NCBI GenBank assembly: GCA_025450405.1 | Contig: JANWHL010000042.1 | Coordinates: 1-27,785, forward strand | Reading direction: 5' to 3' | DNA from: Ktedonobacterales bacterium | GTDB lineage: Bacteria > Chloroflexota > Ktedonobacteria > Ktedonobacterales > JADMIN01 | DNA: 27,785 bases | Part shown: piece after piece, positions 14,101 to 20,722 of the stretch | How positions within the stretch are numbered: the stretch's first letter is position 1 | How the letters are laid out: the number at the start of each line of letters is the position of its first letter | Position numbers and translations under genes: made by a program | Notes under the pieces: model-generated | What the model saw: the letters and a program-made list of their open reading frames with translations, nothing else | The model's database searches: none | Told to the model about the DNA's origin: nothing

Positions 14101-14141
14101 CTTCAGGCGCCCGCGCTTCAGGCGCCCGCGCTTCAGGCGCC
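14101..14141. repeat. 15-bp tandem repeat, about 2.7 copies, containing the HAD gene stop
   Basis: CTTCAGGCGCCCGCG occurs at 14101-14115 and 14116-14130, with a partial third copy CTTCAGGCGCC at 14131-14141. The complement of TCA at 14133-14135 is the TGA stop codon of the HAD phosphatase, so the duplications extend from the gene end into the intergenic region. The 15-bp period keeps frame, so each copy carries the same stop. Confidence 0.9.
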
Positions 14142-14951
14142 TGGGGTTCGTCCGTGTCGCAGCGCCGACAGCAGCCCCGGAAGGTCGTCGAAGACGTAGG
14201 TGGGCCGCTGATTCTCGGGGGCCGCGCGCGCCTGCTCCCCCGTGCTGACGCCGGTGAGCACCAGCGCCGTGTCCACGCCCGCCGCGTGCCCGGCGGCCAC
14301 ATCCATCTCCAGCGCGTCGCCGACCATCAGCGCGCGGTCGGGTCCAGAGCCCAACCGGCGCAGCGCTTCCAGCACGATGCCGGGCGATGGCTTGCCCACG
14401 ATCTCGGCCCGCTGGCCACTGGCGAACTCCAGCGCGGCCACGATGGAGCCCGTCCCCGGATCGAAGCCATCCTCCACCGGCAGGCGCGGATCGCGATTGA
14501 CGGCGACAAACGCGGCCCCGGCGAGGATGGCGCGCAGGCCAAGGCGCAGCCGGTCGTAGGTCAGCGCGCGGTCCAGCCCGACCAGCAGCGCCTGCGGCGG
14601 CGGCCCGTCCTCGCGCTCTTCCCAGACCAGCTGAAGCCCTGCCGCGGCCACCATGCCCGCTACGGAGGGGACGGCGAGCGCGCACACGCGCCCGCCGGGG
14701 AACCGCTGGGCGATCGCCGCGGCGGCGGCCGCCCCGGCCGTCAGCACACGGCCCGCCGGTGCGGGCATTCCCAGGCGCGCGAGCTTCGCCGCCACCTCAT
14801 CCGGCGTGGCGAACGAGTTATTTGACAGATAGATCACCCGCCGGCCGCTCGCGTCCAGCCACTCGACCAGCTCGCGCGCGCCCGGCAGGAGGCGATCCCC
14901 GCGATACACGACCCCATCGAGATCCAGCAGGAGCGCCGTGTAGTCCTTCAT
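14133..14951 (-). CDS. HAD-IIA family phosphatase (NagD-like)
   Basis: A 272-residue haloacid dehalogenase-superfamily hydrolase. Motif I is LLLDLDGVVYRG, with nucleophile Asp10 and acid/base Asp12. Motif II is YLSNNSFATP (Ser43). Motif III lysine is in EIVGKPSPG; motif IV is ALMVGDALEMDV. The C2-type cap lies between motifs II and III (TYDRLRLGLRAI, FVAVNRDPRLP). Family members dephosphorylate nucleotides, sugar phosphates or p-nitrophenyl phosphate. The ATG at 14951 is used because the family sequence begins there; an upstream extension would lie within dnaA. It starts 7 bp after the dnaA stop and is probably cotranscribed with it. Confidence 0.93.
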   Translation of the reverse strand: MKDYTALLLDLDGVVYRGDRLLPGARELVEWLDASGRRVIYLSNNSFATPDEVAAKLARLGMPAPAGRVLTAGAAAAAAIAQRFPGGRVCALAVPSVAGMVAAAGLQLVWEEREDGPPPQALLVGLDRALTYDRLRLGLRAILAGAAFVAVNRDPRLPVEDGFDPGTGSIVAALEFASGQRAEIVGKPSPGIVLEALRRLGSGPDRALMVGDALEMDVAAGHAAGVDTALVLTGVSTGEQARAAPENQRPTYVFDDLPGLLSALRHGRTPGA

Positions 14952-14958
14952 GGTCGCA

Positions 14959-17148
14959 TTATCCGAGCAGTTGCTGGCGAATGGCGAGCACTTCTTTGCG
15001 CAGGGCGGTGTCCTCGTTGAGCGCGCGCCCGATCTTAGCGTAGCCATGCAGCACGGTGCTGTGGTCGCGCCCACCAAGCGCCTGCCCGATCTCCAGCAGC
15101 GACGCCTCGGTTTCCTGGCGCATCAAGTACATGGCGATCTGCCGTGGCACGACGATGTGCTTGTCGCGTTGCTTGCCGCGCAGGTCGTCGGCCGAGAGGC
15201 GGAAGTATTCGGCCACGGCGTCGAGCACCTCGGCCACGCTGACCCGCCGCTGCCGGCCATCCGAGGCGATGCTGGCCAGCGCCGCCTTGGCCGTCTCGAC
15301 GGTGAGCGGCAAACTCTGGAGCTGCGAGAAGGCGAGCAAGCGGTTGAAACTGCCCTCCAGCTCGCGAATATTGCTCTGGACCCGGCTGGCGAGGTAGGTG
15401 ATCACCTCGTCGGGGACCTCGCGGCGTACCTGGTCCGACTTGGCCCGCAAGATCGCCATGCGGGTCTCCAGATCGGGGGGCTGGATGTCCGCGATCAGAC
15501 CCCACTCGAAGCGAGACCGCAGCCGCTCCTCCAGGCTTACGATGGCCTTGGGCGGATGATCGCTGCAGATGACGATCTGCTTATTCGTCTCATAGAGACT
15601 GTTGAAGGTGTGAAAGAACTCCTCCTCGGTAGAGTCTTTGCCGGCGATGAACTGGATGGCGTCCACCAAGAGCACGTCTACGGAGCGGTATTTAGCGCGG
15701 AACTCCTCCGTGGTCCGATAGCGAATGGCGTTGACGATCTCGTTGGTGAAGGTCTCCGACGAGACATAGAGGACCTTGAGGCCGCACTCCAAGGCCTTGT
15801 GCCCCACCGCATGCAGGAGGTGCGTCTTGCCGAGGCCGACGCCGCCATACAGGAATAGCGGGTTGTAAGCCTGGCCGGGCGCCTCCGCCACCGCCTGCGA
15901 AGCCGCGTGCGCCAGCCGGTTGCCGCTGCCGACGATGAACGTGGCGAATGTATAGCGGGCGTTCAGCCGGGGCACGGCGGGGATCGTCCCCGCGACCGCG
16001 GGCATGTACAGGGGCGTGTCGCCGCTCTCGCTCATCTTCTCGTCCTCGTCCCGCTCGTGGCGGCGCCGTTGGCGCCGTGCCATTGGCAACCACCCGTCCG
16101 GTGCGCTCCCCGTGCTTCCGCTCCCCGCGCTGCCGCGCCACTGTCGTTCACCGTTGTCCGCGGCGTCCGCGTCTCCCCCGGCCCATCCGCCCTCGCCAGG
16201 CGGGGCCGGGGGAGAAACCCGCTCTACGGTCCTCAGGCGTCCGGTGGAGCGTGTCTGGGGCAGGCGGGTCTCTAGCGGACGCGGATCGGGCGCCGCGGGT
16301 TGCGCCGTGCGCCGGTTCACGGCCTCGCGCACGCGATCAGTGCTCGGCACCAGCCGCCCTCCCGTCCCCGGCCGGCGCCGCGGGCTGGCCGCCGGCCCGC
16401 GGCCGAGCCGCCGCGGCGACCCGGGTGGTGTGGCGCTAGCGGACGCCGTCGCACTCGACTCCGACAGCGCCGCATCAGTGGTGGCGGACGACGAATGTCC
16501 AGGGCGGGCCGTTGCGGCGGGGGTGGACAGAACGTGGACGTTTGCCGGCACCCCGGGCGCCCGGTCGTTCAGCCGCGCTCCCGTGGGGGCACCGGTCCGC
16601 GGCGCACCGGACGCGTCTCCCATGGTCGCGCGCGCGGGCGTGGCCCGGGCCCCCGCTGGGACTCCATCAGGCGTCCCAGCGAAGAGTGAGGCGCTCACGA
16701 AGGCGGGCGGCGGGTCATCCCGCTTGCGTGGTGCTGGCGCCTGGTTGGGCGCGGTCTCGAGGGCCACGGCGGCGGGGATCCGCGCGCTGGTGCCACGGAC
16801 CGCGCGAGGTCTGTCATCGGCCACGCCGCCCATGACGACGCCGCCCACGACGACGCGCAGTACGCACGGGTGGCCCGTCACCTGCGCGATGGCGAGCTCG
16901 ATGCGCTCGCGGAACCGGGATTCGAGTTGCGCGCGGGCGAATGCGGTCCCCACGCGCAGGACGGCCACGCCGTCCTCGCCGTCGTGCGCAAGGTCGGTGC
17001 CCCGCAGCCAGGTGTCGAACTGCGCCCGTGTCATTTCGCCGCGCAGCCGATCGAGTGCCGCGCGCCAGACGTGTCCACTGCTCACCGCGGCCTGCCTGTT
17101 CGCACGGCGTAGTGTCCGCGAGACGACGCGTCTCGCCCCACCAAACAC
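14959..17148 (-). CDS. dnaA: Chromosomal replication initiator DnaA (long linker, altered Walker B)
   Basis: A 729-residue protein, far longer than the usual 440-480. Domain I (about 22-100): VWRAALDRLRGEMTRAQFDTWLRGT. Domain II (about 105-390) is a very long Pro/Ala/Arg/Ser-rich linker. Domain III (from NARYTF, about 396) has GGVGLGKTH (Lys441), GSGNRLAHAA (initiator-specific region), Walker B LLVDAIQF where the second acid is Ala497, sensor I IVICSDHPP, RLRSRFEWGL, and RELEGSFNRLL (sensor II arginine). Domain IV ends in GQALGGRDHSTVLHG, the DNA-binding signature. GTG at 17148 follows GGGGTGA; a GTG at 17085 is an alternative. A promoter lies at 17172-17201. dnaN and recF are absent; the downstream gene is a HAD phosphatase. 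Confidence 0.95.
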   Translation of the reverse strand: MFGGARRVVSRTLRRANRQAAVSSGHVWRAALDRLRGEMTRAQFDTWLRGTDLAHDGEDGVAVLRVGTAFARAQLESRFRERIELAIAQVTGHPCVLRVVVGGVVMGGVADDRPRAVRGTSARIPAAVALETAPNQAPAPRKRDDPPPAFVSASLFAGTPDGVPAGARATPARATMGDASGAPRTGAPTGARLNDRAPGVPANVHVLSTPAATARPGHSSSATTDAALSESSATASASATPPGSPRRLGRGPAASPRRRPGTGGRLVPSTDRVREAVNRRTAQPAAPDPRPLETRLPQTRSTGRLRTVERVSPPAPPGEGGWAGGDADAADNGERQWRGSAGSGSTGSAPDGWLPMARRQRRRHERDEDEKMSESGDTPLYMPAVAGTIPAVPRLNARYTFATFIVGSGNRLAHAASQAVAEAPGQAYNPLFLYGGVGLGKTHLLHAVGHKALECGLKVLYVSSETFTNEIVNAIRYRTTEEFRAKYRSVDVLLVDAIQFIAGKDSTEEEFFHTFNSLYETNKQIVICSDHPPKAIVSLEERLRSRFEWGLIADIQPPDLETRMAILRAKSDQVRREVPDEVITYLASRVQSNIRELEGSFNRLLAFSQLQSLPLTVETAKAALASIASDGRQRRVSVAEVLDAVAEYFRLSADDLRGKQRDKHIVVPRQIAMYLMRQETEASLLEIGQALGGRDHSTVLHGYAKIGRALNEDTALRKEVLAIRQQLLG

Positions 17149-17351
17149 GACTCACCCCATCTGTGCAACGAATGGTACACGAGAGAGCCAGCATCCGGCA
17201 AGGGACACAACCAAACGGCCCACCGCGCGCTCGCCGGACGCTCGCATGGCACGCAACGTGCGGAACCCGCCACCGTGACTTCATGACCGCACTGAGTGTC
17301 GGCCTCGGCGGATCGCGCCCGAGGCCAGCAGACCAAAGGAGACCCACGCCC
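17149..17351. other. Divergent intergenic region dnaA / pspC without visible DnaA boxes
   Basis: About 200 bp. I searched both strands for TTATCCACA/TTGTCCACA-like boxes and AT-rich stretches and saw none, so a replication origin here is not supported. It holds the dnaA promoter and the AAAGGAG site (17335-17341) of the PspC gene. Confidence 0.55.
17172..17201 (-). promoter_or_regulatory. Sigma70-type promoter of dnaA
   Basis: On the minus strand, TTGCCG (complement of 17196-17201) is followed after 18 bp by TACCAT (complement of 17172-17177). Transcription would start near 17165, giving a leader of under 20 nt before the GTG at 17148. In that leader, ATG-GGG-TGA (17160-17152) forms a two-codon reading frame ending just before dnaA. 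Confidence 0.6.
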
Positions 17352-17570
17352 ATGAGCCCACAATCCACGAAACCGATGCGCACGTCGTGGCACCTGCATC
17401 GCAGCGCCGAAAATCGGATGATTGCCGGTGTGTGCGGCGGTATCGCCCAGACATTCGGCGTCGATCCCCTGCTTGTCCGTGTCGCCGCCCTCGCGTTGTT
17501 GATTCCGTTCAGCTTCATCACCGCGCTGGCCTATGTCGCCCTGTGGCTGCTGCTGCCACTGGAGGGCTAG
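17352..17570 (+). CDS. PspC domain-containing small membrane protein
   Basis: A 72-residue protein that is essentially one PspC domain (PF04024). It has a basic N-terminus HLHRSAENRMIAGVCGGIAQ, then TFGVDPLLVRVAALALLIP, and a second hydrophobic half FITALAYVALWLLLPLEG. The GVCGGIA motif and the LVR turn are diagnostic. The domain is membrane-embedded and, in the Psp envelope-stress system, PspC relays stress to PspB/PspA. No pspA is in the window, and stand-alone PspC domains are common in Gram-positive and Chloroflexota genomes. AAAGGAG at 17335-17341 fixes the start; the frame is open far upstream over dnaA and that part is not coding. Confidence 0.9.
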   Translation: MSPQSTKPMRTSWHLHRSAENRMIAGVCGGIAQTFGVDPLLVRVAALALLIPFSFITALAYVALWLLLPLEG

Positions 17571-17699
17571 CGCGCGACCATCGGCCAAGCTGGTGGCCGC
17601 ATCCGCCGCTTGCTTACATCTCTGGAATGGCTCGGCCGGGCGCGCGCTCGGCCGAGCCGTCGCATGATCAGGCGATCTGGCGTGAGAACGCGGGTTGGG

Positions 17700-18089
17700 T
17701 TAGGCACCGCCCCGGAGCGCGATGACCTCGATCTCAATCAATGCCCCGCGCGGCAACTCGGCGACTGGCACGGTCGAGCGCGCCGGTGGTGTCCCGGTAA
17801 AGTATGTGGCGTACACCTCGTTCATCGCGGCGAAATCTGAGAGGTGGGCCAGGAAGACGGTTGACTTGACCACCTGATCGAGCGAGGTCCCAGCGGCTTC
17901 GAGCACCGCGCGCAGATTCGCGAACACCCGCTGGGTCTGGGCACGAACATCCCCGTCGATGAGCTGGCCGGTCGCGGGATCCAGGGCGATCTGGCCCGAG
18001 GCGAACACGAAATTGCCGGCGGCGATGCCTTGGCTGTAGGGGCCGATGGCGGCGGGCGCCGCCGTGGTAGCGATCTGGTCGCGCGACAT
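17700..18089 (-). CDS. ridA: RidA family reactive enamine/imine deaminase
   Basis: A 129-residue YjgF/YER057c/UK114 protein, the standard family length. Motifs: AAPAAIGPYSQGIAAG at the N-terminus, VFASGQIALDPATG, QTQRVFANLRAVLEAAGTS, VVKSTVFLAHLSDFAAMN, and the C-terminal PPARSTVPVAELPRGALIEIEV, which contains the key active-site arginine and glutamate. RidA hydrolyses 2-aminoacrylate and related enamines formed by PLP enzymes, as a trimer in the cytoplasm. ATG 18089 follows a purine-rich GAGGGAGAGGG. The open frame extends further upstream but carries no family sequence. Likely monocistronic. Confidence 0.94.
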   Translation of the reverse strand: MSRDQIATTAAPAAIGPYSQGIAAGNFVFASGQIALDPATGQLIDGDVRAQTQRVFANLRAVLEAAGTSLDQVVKSTVFLAHLSDFAAMNEVYATYFTGTPPARSTVPVAELPRGALIEIEVIALRGGA

Positions 18090-18110
18090 GTCCCTCTCCC
18101 TCGTGTCAAG

Positions 18111-18136
18111 CAAGCGCGCCGAGCAAGCGCGCCGAG
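18111..18136. repeat. 13-bp tandem repeat, 2 copies
   Basis: CAAGCGCGCCGAG occurs exactly at 18111-18123 and 18124-18136, about 20 bp upstream of the ridA start codon in noncoding DNA. Confidence 0.85.
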
Positions 18137-18315
18137 CGTGAATGGTAACGGCTCGCGTCGTTGCCGCACCGATCGTAACGGCCCAGGCCGGTGACGTGCC
18201 ACATGGCCGACACGCCAACCGGGTGGTGGTGATACGCCGCTGGCATGCCCAACGCCGCTGCACGTGCGCGACCAAGGCGCGGCGTGGACACGCCCGGACC
18301 AGCACCACCACCCGC

Positions 18316-19641
18316 TCAGGGCAGCGGGAGCGGGTTCGCGATGCCATGAAGGAGCAGCCAGAGATCCGCCGCCACCGCACCGGCGCCTAGCACTGCCGCG
18401 CCACCGACCACGAGCAGGCTCCGCCAGGCGGTGCCATATGTCGCTCCCCCACCGAACCACGCGCCGCCGCGGGCGCCAGTGTGGGCGGCGTTCGCGGCAA
18501 TCGCCAGAGCGCCGTGATACGTGGCTTCCCCATCCGCGTCGGCCGCGGCGGCGGTCGCCGTGTCGGTTCGCTTGGCGGTGTCCGTGTGCCTGGCTTCGTC
18601 GTCTCCGTTGGCCGTGTGAGTTGACGCTTCGGGGACCGTCAGCGGCGACGTGGGGAGTGCGCGCGCACCCGGCGGCGCGCCGCGCGCCTCTTCAGCATCC
18701 GCCGGCCAGCCCGCGCCTGCCCCTCGCGCTGAGCCCGCGAGCGCCAGGGTGGGGATCGGTTCCGCCACCTCGGCCCGCGGTTGCTCGGCTTGGGCCCGCT
18801 CGGCCGCCAGCGTTTGGCGCGCCAGGCGTAGCGCCACTCCCATCACCAGGGCGCTGCGATAGCGCTGCTCCGGAGCCTTGCGCAGGGCGCGCAGCACGAT
18901 GGCTTCGACATAGCGGGGCAGGCCGGGGACGAGCCGGCTGGGCGGCAACACGGGGGCCGACGCGTGTTGCATGGCCACGGACATGGCGGTTGGCCCAACG
19001 AAGGGCACATGCCCGGTCAGCATCTCGTAGAGCACGACACCAAGGGCATAGATGTCCGACGCCGGGCCAAGCTGGTCACCGCGCGCCTGCTCAGGAGCGA
19101 TATAGTCCGCCGTGCCCAGCACGAGGCCGCCGCTGGTGAGTGTCGCCCCACTGCCCACGTGGACAATCCCGAAGTCGGTCAGCTTGGCGCGGCCGCTGGG
19201 GTCCAGGAGGATATTCTGGGGCTTGATGTCACGGTGGACGAAGCCGCGGTCGTGGGCCGCCTGGAGGGCAGCGCAGACATGCTCGGCCACGGCCAGCGCC
19301 TCGGCGATGGGCAGCCGCTCGTGGCGGCGCAAGTACTGTTTGAGATTGGGCCCCTCGACCAGCTCCATGATCAGGAAGGAATGGCCGGCTTCGTCCTCAA
19401 AAAAGTCAAAGACACGCACGATGTTTGGATGGTTGAGCATCGCGGCGGACTCGGCTTCGCGCCGGAACCGAGCCACCGCGGTGCGGTCGGATTCCTCATA
19501 GTGCCGGAGCACCTTGATGGCCACCGGGCGGTCAAGCCGCTCGTCCCAGCCACTGAACACCGCCGCCATACCGCCCGTGGCGATGTGGTGCAGAATCGCA
19601 TAGCGTCCATCAATGCGACTGCCCTCGAGCGCCGACCACAT
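18316..19641 (-). CDS. Ser/Thr protein kinase with C-terminal membrane anchor and no ectodomain
   Basis: A 441-residue Hanks-type kinase. Glycine-rich loop IATGGMAAVF, Lys43 in VAIKVL, alphaC Glu in REAESAAML, catalytic loop VHRDIKPQN (Asp138), DFG (156-158), activation loop with threonines ending GTADYIAPE, and an SDIYALGVVLYEMLTG helix. All key residues are present, so it should be active. After about residue 275 comes a low-complexity Ala/Thr/Asp-rich juxtamembrane region with repeated TDTA, then one hydrophobic helix (LLVVGGAAVLGAGAVAADLWLLL) and only about eight outside residues. ATG 19641 is chosen because of AAGGAG about 10 bp upstream; a GTG at 19701 also exists. No partner phosphatase is nearby. 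Confidence 0.92.
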   Translation of the reverse strand: MWSALEGSRIDGRYAILHHIATGGMAAVFSGWDERLDRPVAIKVLRHYEESDRTAVARFRREAESAAMLNHPNIVRVFDFFEDEAGHSFLIMELVEGPNLKQYLRRHERLPIAEALAVAEHVCAALQAAHDRGFVHRDIKPQNILLDPSGRAKLTDFGIVHVGSGATLTSGGLVLGTADYIAPEQARGDQLGPASDIYALGVVLYEMLTGHVPFVGPTAMSVAMQHASAPVLPPSRLVPGLPRYVEAIVLRALRKAPEQRYRSALVMGVALRLARQTLAAERAQAEQPRAEVAEPIPTLALAGSARGAGAGWPADAEEARGAPPGARALPTSPLTVPEASTHTANGDDEARHTDTAKRTDTATAAAADADGEATYHGALAIAANAAHTGARGGAWFGGGATYGTAWRSLLVVGGAAVLGAGAVAADLWLLLHGIANPLPLP

Positions 19642-19803
19642 GCCCAAATCGCTCCTTCGTTCCGCGTTCGCGCCGCGTGCGGGCCGTGGCACTCGCTCCA
19701 CGTCGAGCGCGAAGCGAGCGTTCCAAAGTCAGGTCGTGGCGTGCGCCTAATCAGAGCACAGCGCACGAAGCGTACCGAACACCACCAGGAATGTGGCCAA
19801 ACG

Positions 19804-19831
19804 GACCGATCATGACCGATCATGACCGATC
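19804..19831. repeat. 10-bp iterated element GACCGATCAT, 2.8 copies
   Basis: Exact copies lie at 19804-19813 and 19814-19823, with a partial GACCGATC at 19824-19831. The 10-bp period is close to one helical turn, so each GATC faces the same side of the DNA. It sits about 165 bp upstream of the kinase start. It could be a protein-binding array or simply a small satellite. Confidence 0.85.
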
Positions 19832-20064
19832 TTCACGCGATGCCAGAGGGCGGCGCGCGGCGTCATGTGGGGCGTGTACGTGATGCTCGTGCTGGCCGAG
19901 GACCGGGCCGCGACGACGCGGGCGGTCAGGAGGCACCCTTGCCTTTCACCGCCGGCGCGCCCGAGGAGCCTGCGTTGGACGCCGCCCTTATGTGCATGCC
20001 GCGGGCCATCGTGATCCGGATCACCCCGTTCCCGCGAGGTCTCTGGAGCGCGTGCGGCGCGGGT

Positions 20065-20093
20065 TTGACGCCGCCAGGCCCCGGTGATACAGT
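20065..20093 (+). promoter_or_regulatory. Sigma70-type promoter of the zinc-protein/polX unit
   Basis: TTGACG (20065-20070), a 17-bp spacer, then TACAGT (20088-20093). Initiation near 20100 leaves a leader of about 65 nt before GTG 20168, with GGGGAG just upstream of that start. The in-frame ATACAG start at 20084 lies inside the promoter and is therefore excluded. Confidence 0.65.
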
Positions 20094-20167
20094 GGCTCAC
20101 GGACCGGCCTGGCGCCCCGGGCCGGGGCGGATTCGTCCAGCATCTGGATCACCATGGGGAGCGGCGC

Positions 20168-20722
20168 GTGGACGACGATCTGCTCGATTGGTTCGAGCGC
20201 GAGGGGCTGGTGCGCTACGCCGCGCAGGGCGATCCCTCCGGCCCCGTTGTCGAGACCGTGCGCGGGCCGCTGGTGGCCCTTGGCCCGCACGACGCGGACT
20301 TCTATCGCGCGCCTCACCCCGAACATACGGGTTATCGCATCAGGCCGCTGCGTGAGATGGGGATTGACGATTACCAGGCGTTCATGCTTAGCTGGCTCGA
20401 ACACGCCGTGCGCGCGACGGATGCTCGCTGCGCTAGCTGTGGCCAGGCCATTCTGGAGACCACGCCTGACATGGCCGACGCCGACACCTGGGACGCGATC
20501 TTCGTCGAGAAGGAGCTGGTCGGCTGGATGATCGTCCATTTCGACTGCAAAAAGTCGCTCGCGCGGCGGCTCAAGGGGCGACACCCGTTCGAGTTGGACC
20601 CCGGCGCGGCCCCAACGTACGATCTCTCCGACGAGACGCATGGGGCCGCGGTCGCCACTGGTGCCCCAGATACCGGCGACACCGCGTCGCCAATGACTCC
20701 CGAGGAGATCACGCATGGATAA
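20168..20722 (+). CDS. Uncharacterised protein with CxxC...HxxC zinc-site pattern, coupled to polX
   Basis: A 184-residue cytoplasmic protein I do not recognise. The N-terminal half is acidic (VDDDLLDWFEREG) with GPLVALGPHDADFYRAP and LREMGIDDYQAFMLSWLEHAV. The centre holds CASCG (Cys88, Cys91), then 32 residues later HFDC (His124, Cys127). This is a plausible treble-clef-like zinc site, with KKSLARRLKGRHP as a basic helix right after it. The C-terminal 40 residues are low-complexity Ala/Asp/Thr. GTG 20168 is chosen for its upstream GGGGAG and because the promoter excludes the earlier in-frame start. Its stop overlaps the polX start (ATGGATAA at 20715-20722), so the two are translationally coupled. 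A DNA-repair accessory role is only a guess from context. Confidence 0.75.
   Translation: MDDDLLDWFEREGLVRYAAQGDPSGPVVETVRGPLVALGPHDADFYRAPHPEHTGYRIRPLREMGIDDYQAFMLSWLEHAVRATDARCASCGQAILETTPDMADADTWDAIFVEKELVGWMIVHFDCKKSLARRLKGRHPFELDPGAAPTYDLSDETHGAAVATGAPDTGDTASPMTPEEITHG

Larger units (their letters stand above)
19642..20167. other. Long divergent intergenic region with an iterated GACCGATCAT element
   Basis: About 525 bp between the kinase (minus) and the zinc-site protein (plus). Open frames here have chance-like composition. It contains a 10-bp iterated element (19804-19831) and a strong promoter for the plus-strand genes (20065-20093), both listed separately. No gene is supported. Confidence 0.6.

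Noticed and set aside
13994..14141. CRISPR array, suggested by clustered direct repeats
   Set aside because: The units are 15-16 bp, directly abutting without spacers, with only 2-3 copies and two unrelated units; no cas genes nearby.
17149..17351. Replication origin next to dnaA
   Set aside because: No DnaA-box cluster or AT-rich element is visible. The one TTGTCCACA (22571-22579) is far away and isolated within a 13-bp imperfect repeat.
20084..20167. Longer N-terminus of the zinc-site protein from 20084
   Set aside because: It starts inside the -10 of the promoter at 20065-20093, has no ribosome binding site, and the GTG at 20168 has GGGGAG upstream.
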